Shown: positions 1 through 16,875 of the stretch, in pieces
How positions within the stretch are numbered: position 1 is the first letter of the stretch
Layout of the letters: every line of letters starts with the position of its first letter
Assembly: GCA_000708835.1 (NCBI GenBank)
Contig: DF237771.1
Span: forward strand, 1 to 30,205
DNA: 30,205 bases
Origin: Klebsormidium nitens
Lineage: Eukaryota > Streptophyta > Klebsormidiophyceae > Klebsormidiales > Klebsormidiaceae
Reading direction: 5' to 3'
The notes under the pieces: model-generated
Told to the model about the DNA's origin: nothing
Databases searched by the model: none
The model's input: only the letters and a program-made list of their open reading frames with translations
Translations under genes and position numbers: made by a program

Positions 1-72
1 GCAACAGCGACAATCGGTTGCCTGACATTAATGTGAACGTCTTGTAGTCGCTTCGTGAACACGAACGCTTCA

Positions 73-178
73 ATCGATCCACTACCGGATGTTGTGACCA
101 TGTTCATAATTGCATCTACTCGCATGCATGAGGACTTGTGTGGATGCGAAGTTCTGCAAGCTGCTCCATGCTGCATAA
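73..178 (+). repeat. Dispersed repeat, copy 1
   Basis: This stretch resembles 7369-7480. Shared blocks appear in the same order: a GATCGAT-like start, CCGGATGTTGTGAC, CCATGTTCA, a CTTGCATG/CGCATGCATG-like block, GAGGACTT, GAATGCGGAA-like and CTGCTTCATG-like. The copies differ by indels and substitutions. Neither codes for anything recognisable, so this may be an old non-autonomous element or duplicated intergenic DNA. The two copies bracket the three plus-strand genes at the left of the window. Confidence 0.5.
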
Positions 179-779
179 CATATGCAGCATCATAACCGGC
201 GGCGATGTGTAGTGTGTATATAACCGCATCCACTTGCAATGATCGAGGACCAAGATACATCCAACTGAAATGCAATCTGAGAGCTACACGTAATTCGGTT
301 CAGTGATGACGATCATCAGCCTCCAGTGCCTGGTCAGTTAGCATTATGCAGCTGTGCCGTCAGCTATACGATTAGTGCACTGAGCCATGTACGTCCCAAT
401 ATATAGAGAGGCTGCTTTGGAAAGCACGGGTTAATTGGACGGTTGTCCATCCCCGATAAGAGAATTGCCGACCTCTTTCAGGAACGTCGTGCCTAGACTC
501 ATCTGCTCAGCCAATTTGCAAATGGCATGCCCGTCCGCAGCACTAGTGCGGCACGTCTAGTTCTGAGTACGCACGTTTTCTTCGCTTGTGCCATTGGTTC
601 TGGTTTTTTGACCACCGCTGCATAAAAGTTGATCGATGGCAAGGGCCTATGCAACTTGATTTGAAGCTCCTTTTGAAGCCTGCATGTGAGCTTTCTTAAA
701 TAACAAAGACTTGCACAATTGCAGAAACATTTGGCAGGAAGCTGTCACTTTAGAACGTCAAACCCCAGCGACAACAGCG

Positions 780-815
780 GCGGCCGCGCTGTCACCGTCG
801 ATTCAGCGCGGCCGC
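780..815. repeat. Perfect 12-bp inverted repeat (GC-rich hairpin)
   Basis: The arm GCGGCCGCGCTG (780-791) is exactly complementary to CAGCGCGGCCGC (804-815), with a 12-nt spacer. It lies about 270 nt upstream of the RRM gene start codon, in promoter or 5' UTR. As DNA it is a palindromic candidate protein site. If transcribed it would form a stable 12-bp hairpin in the leader. No function is known to me. Confidence 0.6.
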
Positions 816-1087
816 AGGCCCGACAAAGCGCTCAGTGCGCGACCGAGTCAAATTTCGGGTCGCGCAGCCGACGCGGCCTGGCAAACATGAAAATCACAAG
901 TTGTTTTTCTGCGCGGTGCCGACTCTGCTCGGCGTCGCGCCGAACCCGCAAACCCGGCTTAGTCAGCGTTGCAAGATCACCAGTATTCCGAGAGCGCCGA
1001 CGAAGTGTATGCCTTGAACAAAATCCGAGGATCCTTTCTACAAACGCAAGAGCCAAGATCAATACATCCTGAAGTCGTTTTGCCAGC

Positions 1088-2204
1088 ATGGGGGATGACA
1101 CCGACGAGGGTTGCAGGGTCTTTGTTGGGGGCCTCTCATGGAAGACCTCTAGCAAGGGCCTTCAGGATGCTTTCGCCACGTACGGAAGGGTCCTTGATGC
1201 TAAGGTGCACGGTCCTACCTACCATTACACCTCCTCAGCATTGAGCAATATTCCATTCTTGGCTAGCTGGGGATTTTCTGCTTCTCTACGATGTCTGGTT
1301 TGCGTCTGACCCGCGTGTGATCAGCGATAAGATCAACTATTGTGTCCACTTCCTTGATGGCAACCGATGGGAACGATGAACCTGAAAGGAGGCAGCTTAT
1401 GGATGCATGATTCACAGTCCATCACGATTGAGTTTGACGACTATTGCAAGTGAAGACGATAGGTTTGATTGCTGGTAAAGAGGTAAATGTGTCCTGCTCA
1501 CATCAGTAACTTTGGAGGATAGGGTGTTAGCCTGCGGCCACTATCTGAAGAAGAATACAGAGCAGGACCATGAAAGCGGAAACCTCATGTTTGCAGGTTG
1601 TCTGTGATCATCAGAGCGGCAGATCCAGGGGCTTTGGCTTCGTGACGTTCAGGGACAAGGGGTCTGTGCAAGCCGCGATCAAGCACTTGGATGCGCTGCA
1701 GCTGGATGGCCGGAGGGTTACTGTCAGAAGAGCGCGTCCCAGGGGGACAGAAAGGCAGGAGAACAATACGCGGCTGGAAGATGGAGGCAAGGGGGGACGC
1801 GGTGCTGAAAGGGGTTGCTGGTGAGCACCTGGGCCTTATGGTGTCTCAATCCAGAGAGGTTGGAGTACTTGTTTTGTTCTATCCGACAGCTTATAGCCCT
1901 GTTAGGCATGATTCAGGTTGCTCTTCTCAGGGTTTTGCGCAGGATGCTTGTTTGCTCGATTTCAGAGCCTCTTCTACTGCCGGCTCTCATGAGACTGGGC
2001 TCTTTCTATCTTGGGCAAGCTTATAAATGTATGTTGTTAAGATAAGCCTCAATGGAAGTTCTCTGCTTGTGCAGCCACAAGTGCGGCGCCCGGGGTCACT
2101 ATGCTCATGGATGCCACTCGGGCGCTGGAGGTGGGGTGGGGGGGGCTAATAGAGGCGGTGGAGAATCTGGCGGTGGCAGTGGCTACGGAGGGCTTCGCAG
2201 GTGA
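1088..2204 (+). CDS. RRM and CCHC zinc-knuckle glycine-rich RNA-binding protein (RZ-1-like)
   Basis: Three exons are supported: 1088-1204, 1597-1820 and 2075-2204 (156 aa). All introns are GT-AG and phases agree. A single N-terminal RRM is clear: RNP2 is VFVGGL (residues 11-16) and RNP1 is RGFGFVTF (50-57); the first intron falls between beta strands, after DAK. A basic linker follows. The second splice creates the first cysteine of a CX2CX4HX4C zinc knuckle (C114, C117, H122, C127), which supports the exon choice. The tail is glycine-rich and ends LRR-stop. RRM plus one knuckle plus Gly-rich tail matches plant RZ-1 proteins, nuclear RNA-binding factors linked to splicing and cold response. 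The stop overlaps a good donor (CGCAG|GTGACA at 2201), so an isoform spliced to the acceptor at 2713 is possible, and the phase would fit. Confidence 0.85.
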
Positions 2205-2842
2205 CAGGATTACACTTTGTGCGATGGAGCTTTTCAGTTTCTGGGAATTAGTAGGCCGGTGCAGATGCTGCTTGGAAGAATTCAGATGATAGTCGAGTTG
2301 CTAGGGTTTTGAAGCTGTTCCATGGTATGGTTGCAGGCACATGTGGCGTCTGTCCTAATCAGCATTGTTGGGTTGAGTATCGGCTCTGTCTCAGAGAGTG
2401 ATCTTTCCTCTGGGGCCTTGCTCCTGCTTATGGAGTTCTGGTAAATGTTTGTCTTTGCATATTTCATGGCGTTAGAAGAGTAGAACTTGCTTTTACTGCT
2501 GGAGCATCCTTCTTGGTGACCTGTTTTGAAGCATTCCATGCCAATCCAACCTGGTCTCTTCACGCTTCCTTCGGAGGTTTTCAATTTGCTTTAGGTCCAA
2601 TCCAGCGCTTCATATTGGTCCATCTGCTGGACAATAGCATGAAGGTGGGCTTGAGGTGATCCCGCAAGGTACGTCATGCTCAGCGTTGCGAACCCTTCCC
2701 GTTCCACTTGCAGCGCAGAGCAGTGTGAGGAGTACCACGCTGAACAGGAGGAGCGTTCGAGGGGCCCTCCCAGCTGGAGTGGCAAGAAGCGCGCAAGGGG
2801 CTACTCTAGCGAGGACGAGGCGGGGCAGGACAGAACGGGGCC
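2205..2842 (+). other. Spacer between RRM gene and NTPase gene, with a possible exon from 2714
   Basis: The segment 2205-2713 shows no coding signal. After the acceptor CTTGCAG at 2713, one frame is open and looks protein-like (Glu/Arg-rich, with a KKRARGYSSEDE run) until a run of seven G at 2868-2874. After that run, convincing coding sequence continues in a different frame. So 2714-2867 may be a 5' coding or UTR exon of the downstream NTPase gene, or an alternative last exon of the RRM gene. Transcript data are needed to decide. Confidence 0.35.
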
Positions 2843-5540
2843 ATGTCGTGGCGGAGCGAAAGAGCGCGGGGGGGTAGCCACGCCAAGAAACTTCGAGTCG
2901 ACGAGGGCCCCAAACCCCCTGGAGAGACGGCACCGGAAAGGATTGAGAGACGGCTGCCTTTCACGGGGAGGCCCAGAGGCGCGGAGGACGTGGGCGGCTG
3001 GCTGTTGCGCAAGTATGGGGCCACATTCAAGAAGGTGCACTCAAAGAAGCCGCTCGAGTCGCTTAGGGAACGGGGTCTTGACACTCGTGAAGGCATCATC
3101 GAGCACCTCCGGATTGTTGGCCGGAAGGACGCCTTCCTGTCGTGGCTGGCGTGGGTGGCGAAGATTTACAGCAATTGGAGGAGGCGAACACCTTGGGTGG
3201 ACGATCGGGACTACACAAGGCTGACTGTTCACCTGCTCCTCTTGGGCTGCCCGGGGTCAGGTCAGTGCTGCTGCACAGCTGGTCTGTGGGGCGTGAGCTT
3301 CAGCTCCCATCAGTGGTGATGCTAGGCCCTGCTGCAGACCTCCGCAAGATGCAAACACAGTCCGATCCAATCAAAGTGAAGGGGATTACGTCTGCAGGCA
3401 TCCTCTCTGTCGTTATCTCGAGGTGCCCTCCCCCTTTGAGCAAGCCGCTCTAGTTCTTTACCCCTCTTGTTTGCAGGCAAGACTACGTTCTTGTACCACA
3501 GCTTGCGCTGGCTGCAGGAGTGGCTTAGACCAGATACCCCAGAAGCGGAAGCGCACAGGCTGGACTATCTGGCGGGCGCGATCTACAGTGAGAGAGCAAC
3601 GCGTCTAGAGAGCGGCCAGTTGAAGTTGGTGAAGGACTTGCTTGTTGCCCTGCACACAGCTGCTGGCAGCAACGGAGTTCACGCCTTTGGTGTCCTCAGG
3701 CAAGCTCGCATAGTCCCTCGTGGTTGTGCTTGCGCGTTGACTGAAGTCCATCGGTGGCGATCTGTTTTCTCGTTTTTCACAGCATCCTTCGCTCAGCTTC
3801 TGGCCCGTACCCGACATTTCGAAAAAGCGGCTTGATGTCTGAAAGGGGCACAGTCATTGTAAAGTCTTCCCGTCAGAAGGTTTGTGACGAACTTTTTCCT
3901 CTGCATCTGCAGGGTCGAGCAGACCAGCCTGACGGACACCGACGCCGAGAAGATGGTGCGCATCATAGGGCGCCACGCGCCAGCGCTGAGGCTGCTCTAC
4001 TCACTGCTCAGCCCGCTCGATGGCCCCGCTGAGGATGAGTTCGAGGATGAGGAGGAGGAGCTCTTCAGCAGCTACTCGACCTTCTTAGGCGACTACTGCG
4101 GGAGCGCCCCCGATTATGTTCAGGAGTGCATCTCCATTGAGGCCGTCCTTGCCTTCGCTCGGAGAGGGCTTGGAGTCCCCCAAGAGCAGCTGCTTCTGGT
4201 GCTGCTCTTGATTGACGAGGGCAACACTGCCAGCGGTGTCTTCCCAGTAAGCTCCAAAATGCGCCTCTTGTTGCCTACTAGGAAGCTCGTGAAAAGGTCG
4301 TTCGCTCCTTCTCAAGGAAACCGCCTGGTTTGTTGGGACCTGACTTCTGTTCCTGCGAAGGGACGTGTCGAGACCCCTCCGTGTGGTTTGCGCCTTATGA
4401 TTGACGGCCATCGCATGTCGCACTGCGTTGCGTTGGCCCCTCCACTCTGCTTCCGATGATTGCGCAGGAGTCTTCTGCACTTACTGCAAGTTGCACAGAG
4501 TTGCTAGAAGTTGGCCTGACGGCTAGGTGCTTCTCTCTATTTTGCAGCGGGAAAGCCCTTCCAAGACCAAGAAGCACCTAACGTGGTTGAAGGAGTTTCT
4601 GAGCGTGATCATCAGGACCAACAACGAGGCAAAGCGGGACCTGATCATCCCAACAACCGCCACCACGCGTCGGGCCTCGACCGATCTGGAGTGCACCGCT
4701 AGCGGCCATGCTCAGGCTGCGTACGTCCCGCTCAAGGCCCTCTCCGTGCCCGAGCGGAAACGACTGATCTGCGACATCGCCACCCGGGTGGCCAAAGCCC
4801 TTAAGCGGTCCCGTGTCGGAGTCAAAGACCTGTCGATCGCCTTGAACGACGCCCTAGACTTCGTTGGCGGGAATCCCAGCCTGATGAGCTGGCTGCTGGA
4901 AGAGCTCGGAGGCCCTTCTTGGCATGAAGGTGCGTACCTCATCCCCTGTCAAAAGCACAGAACCTCGCAAGTAGGACTGAGAGTTTTTGTCTCTTGACAA
5001 GCCATGATTTCCGGATTAAGCGGTGTCAGTTTTAATATGCACCAGAGGCGCTTCTATGAACAATGTCTTCTTGGTGAAACTGGTGGGGATTGTAAGCTTC
5101 TTCTGAGTGGTCCGTTTGTGCAAGCGCTTCCAGTACAGCCTCTTTGATGTATGGTGAGGTCAGACTCCCGCATCCCGTCAACATCTTTAAATGAACAGGC
5201 TATCAAGGATGGCGAAGTCGATTAATGCTTTCGTCACTGGCAGATTTGGAATCAGCAGTCGGGGCTTTCCCTTTTTTGGAAATGTTGGGATTCTTTTCGG
5301 AGGCTGAGAACTTCCCACTGTGCCACAGGTGTGCCTAGTATGATTGCGACCCCAACAATCAGCTTGTTCCGTGCAGATTTGGACCTGGTCGTAAAGAGCA
5401 TGGACTACACTAAGTTGCTGGTGAAGCTGGGAAGGCTGAAGAAGGCAAAACGAGCGGCACGGAAAAGGAAAGGGGGAGCCGGAGAGGCGCCGCCGTTTAC
5501 GGGCGCAATCAGACGGAAAAGCAAAACGGAAAGGAACTAG
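2843..5540 (+). CDS. P-loop NTPase, possibly of the STAND/RHS/Crinkler-like NTPase group
   Basis: Five exons with matching phases: 2843-3260, 3477-3699, 3913-4246, 4548-4929 and 5377-5540 (506 aa). The first splice builds the Walker A motif GCPGSGKTT across the junction, preceded by the strand LLLL. A Walker B-like LLVLLLIDEGN lies at the end of exon 3. Exon 4 has a sensor-like strand (LIIPTTATTRR), a VPLKALS segment and a GGNPSLMSWLLEELGG helix, as seen after the ATPase core of STAND, RHS and Crinkler-type NTPases. No header or nuclease domain is visible, so the family is a guess; presence of a P-loop ATPase is firmer. An acidic run (DEFEDEEEE) precedes Walker B, and the last exon encodes a very basic, possibly nuclear-targeting tail. 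Intron 2 is GC-AG. The start ATG is the first in frame, but see the G-run at 2868. Confidence 0.65.
3700..3912 (+). other. Probable GC-AG intron in the NTPase gene
   Basis: The exon end CTCAG is followed by GCAAGC, which fits the strong AG|GCAAG consensus of GC-AG introns. The acceptor is CTGCAG ending at 3912. Joining 3699 to 3913 restores an AGG codon and keeps the frame open. I saw no GT donor nearby that does the same. Confidence 0.6.
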
Positions 5541-6539
5541 AGCGAGGCGTCCTCGGGGGCTTGCATCTGCACCTGCACGGGAGTGCGGATGTCAAGAAGA
5601 TGTGGGCGGATCTGGTGCGGCACGCGGGGGGCCACGTGTGCCGGTCGCTGGAGCACGATTTGGCGCACGCGGTGCTGCTGGAACCGGGCGTTGATGCGCC
5701 CTCGGAGCTGAAAGGCGCGGCATGGCGGGCCAAGATCGCTATCAAGGTGAGGTGGTCACATAGTTGGTTCAGTCTAGAAATCATCTCGGTCGACGAGCTT
5801 CGCAATCGTTCCGGAACAGGGAGGCAGAGGTTGCTTTGTTTCGCTCTGGTCGAGCGGGTTACACCGACTCACTAGAATACAACGTCAAGTTTCTAAGTTT
5901 CGCCATGCATGTCTGACACGCGGAACCTGTTTCTTTAGGCTTGGTTTCGATGAGTTTGACAAGTGATACTTCTTTTGTTTGGTCCGCCGTTCATCGACCA
6001 CTATTTTTCCTTGTTTCCACCTCCCACATGTATAGAGCATTGCGCAGATTAAGATGATGCTAAAGAAAAAGCCAGAGTTCGTTTGAATGCTTCAACTTTT
6101 CGTTCGAAGCCAGCCCATCCACATGGATCTCTTTATGAAACTCAGGAAAAGTGTATGCAGCCAAGTCAATGATAAGCTCCGACTAACAGAAAATACCGCA
6201 ACGTGGAAAAGTGATGCTCCGCACCCTACAACCACCCTAACCCCGAGAACCAGGTCGGTATCATCTATTGTAATCACTTTTCTGTATCTTTGTTGACCAA
6301 CATCTTTGTTTGCAGCCGTCCGTTGACGTTGTGCGAAGCACAAGCCGTTTGTGCGGCCCGCTTTTAAGGCGCATGGGTTTCAAGCCTCAGTTACCTTAAC
6401 CACGTTTACAATGTGCTCTACTTGCTAACTTTTGCTGACGCTCGTTCCGTCCGCTCCGCAGACCCTGGATTGGGCCGTCGACGCTCTCCTGTCGGGCAGC
6501 CGCCCGACCGACTTTCCAAACCCGCCAAACCCCGACTAA
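5415..6539 (+). CDS. BRCT-domain coding exons (separate gene or alternative C terminus of the NTPase)
   Basis: Two segments, 5415-5746 and 6462-6539, join at phase 0 across a GT-AG intron (5747-6461). Together they encode one BRCT domain: VLGGLHLHLHG at the start, then a helix and RHAGGHV (the conserved GG turn), a middle region with LAHAVLLEP, and the closing helix with the hallmark Trp, TLDWAVDALLSG. BRCT domains bind phosphopeptides or other BRCTs, usually in DNA damage response or replication. There is no obvious own start codon. The acceptor AG at 5413-5414 would join exon 4 of the NTPase (ending 4929) in frame and give a 588-aa NTPase-BRCT protein, though that site has a poor pyrimidine tract. 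A single-base frameshift near 5455-5540 is an alternative explanation. The frame ends at TAA 6537-6539. Confidence 0.6.
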
Positions 6540-7211
6540 ACCCCCTCGCCGCCCCAAGCCGCAAAGGGCGACCAAGACAGCCCCAAGGATTCCCCAAAGA
6601 GGCGGAAATCCAGCCTTGGGTCCAGCGTCAAAGGCAAAGACCCGGAAAAGGCCGGCGAGCCAGATCGCGTGCCCCGGGAGGAAACTTTGCTGGAAGGGGG
6701 ACCTGCCCGGGAGGGTCTGGGCCTGCGGGAGCCCCCCCCTCTGCCACCGCACGCTCTCGTGGCGCCCGGGGTTACGGACGCTCCTCCGGCGAAGCGGACG
6801 TACTTTTCGGCAGTGACGAGCGCCGGCGAGGGTCACCAGATTGGGGACGCGGCAGATATTCAAGCTGACGGAAGCGCGAGCGCGCGCGTCGTCCAGCTGA
6901 TGTCACTCTGGGAGGCGTCCGGGATTGGCGGGGAGGGGTGTATGCGGGCCACGTGTCGGCTGCTCATGCGCCCCCGAGAGACTGACTTTCCGTTTTTTGG
7001 GGGGCGTGGTTTGGGGGCTAACCAAGGGTCAGCGGAAAGTGGTTTGCAGGAGGTGTATCTGTCCAGCGTGGTGCAAGAAATGGATGTGTCGGAGTTGAGG
7101 AAAAAGGTGCACGTGGCGAGGAGCACGGGAGGTGCTGGTCCGAGTGCTGGTTTCCTATGTAGATTCTTCTACGATGCGGAGCGGGAGATCTTGCAGAAAC
7201 TCGAAGTTTAA
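6540..7211 (+). CDS. Open frame continuing after the BRCT stop codon
   Basis: Directly after the TAA at 6537-6539 the same frame stays open for 223 codons to TAA 7209-7211. It has coding-like composition: a Pro/Ser/Lys-rich stretch with SPKRRKSS, a Pro/Leu-rich part, then a more ordered segment from about 6880 (SLWEASGIGGEG, LLMRPRETDFPFFGG, SSVVQEMDVSELRKKVHV). I recognise no domain. It may be the true C terminus of the BRCT protein cut off by a nonsense change, an extension reached by undetected splicing, or a separate short protein from the in-frame ATG at 6900. Ordinary 3' UTR is less likely given the length of the open frame in phase. Confidence 0.4.
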   Translation, partial: TPSPPQAAKGDQDSPKDSPKRRKSSLGSSVKGKDPEKAGEPDRVPREETLLEGGPAREGLGLREPPPLPPHALVAPGVTDAPPAKRTYFSAVTSAGEGHQIGDAADIQADGSASARVVQLMSLWEASGIGGEGCMRATCRLLMRPRETDFPFFGGRGLGANQGSAESGLQEVYLSSVVQEMDVSELRKKVHVARSTGGAGPSAGFLCRFFYDAEREILQKLEV

Positions 7212-8247
7212 CGGAGAGATCGGCCACGAGAGACCGTTGTCGCCTCTGCGGGGGCAGCAAAAGAATCAAGCGCTGAGTCTTTGACGGAACAGAGGACTTA
7301 GCTGTGCCAGCGCCATCCTCCACAATCCTTGATCCGAACGTTTTGCCATCACGTTGAAGCCGCTCGGTATGATCGATTGCCGGATGTTGTGACTGTACGT
7401 ACCATGTTCACCATTGGATTCACTTGCATGAATGCTTGAGGACTTACGCGAATGCGGAACGCTAATCTGCTTCATGGCGGCACGTACATACAGCTGCCAG
7501 CATCACGTACAACATTCTAAATCTACGCCTGCATGCATGTCACAATTTGATCGAAGATGCAGATCATCGAAGATGTAGATACACATAGCTACCTCATTAA
7601 TGAGTGGCATGTCGAACTGTATAATATACACACAAGCATATAATGATAAGCACGAATTATGATCAAATTGCAGAATTTCAGTGCACGCGTACGCGCAGCA
7701 GCGCCATATGGCCGGACTGCCCGCACGTCACATATGCATGATCGAGTGTATACACTGAGCCTGACCGGCGGCCGCAATCTGCACGGCTTAGTCCCTTGAC
7801 GGTCATGTCGGGGATTAAAACCTCCGGCCTGGCTGTGTCTGCATGAATGGAGCGAGCTGTCACTTGAAACATGCATACCGTCATCGATGCACATTGCACT
7901 CTGATGACTGAGGGACAGCGGCCCGACGCCGCTCAGTGTTCGAGCTGGACGGGTTGGCACCAGCGCATCCACATACGGAGCGCGATCAAGTCAGCCTCAG
8001 TAAGTGCCTTGATCAAAGTGTTCTCACGTGTCCAAGGTCCAAAATCGAACCATGCTTTGCTCAAAAGCCTTGCTTGCCTTGACCCTATGCCATGCACATG
8101 AGATCCCGCATCACGACCGAGCAATCTTATATCCACGGCACGTAGCCCGCACAAGGCCTACGAAGCAGGTGGCTGCACCTGCCAGCACACTTACCGTCAG
8201 AATCGAAAGAGCTACCCGGATTGACTAACAAACACTGGCCCCCTTTG
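7212..8247. other. Spacer between convergent genes
   Basis: This region separates the end of the plus-strand BRCT region from the 3' end of the minus-strand SnRK1 gene. It holds the second dispersed-repeat copy and an AT-rich part near 7600-7680. Short open frames on both strands have no recognisable product. The 3' UTRs of both neighbours are probably here, but no polyadenylation signal could be assigned with confidence. Confidence 0.5.
7369..7480 (+). repeat. Dispersed repeat, copy 2
   Basis: This is the counterpart of 73-178, in the same orientation, with CCGGATGTTGTGAC, CCATGTTCA, ACTTGCATGAATG and GAGGACTTACG as shared landmarks. Relative to copy 1 it has an extra block between the first two landmarks. 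Weak similarity may extend on both sides. Confidence 0.5.

Positions 8248-16875
<8,628 letters not shown>

Larger units (their letters stand above)
1..1087. other. Intergenic region and putative 5' flank of the RRM gene
   Basis: No coding exon can be supported here. The short open frames between 719 and 1244 overlap one another on both strands and show no domain. The segment holds one copy of a diverged dispersed repeat (about 73-178) and a perfect GC-rich inverted repeat (780-815). The last few hundred bases are presumably promoter and 5' UTR of the RNA-binding protein gene starting at 1088, but no convincing TATA box or start site could be fixed. Confidence 0.5.
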
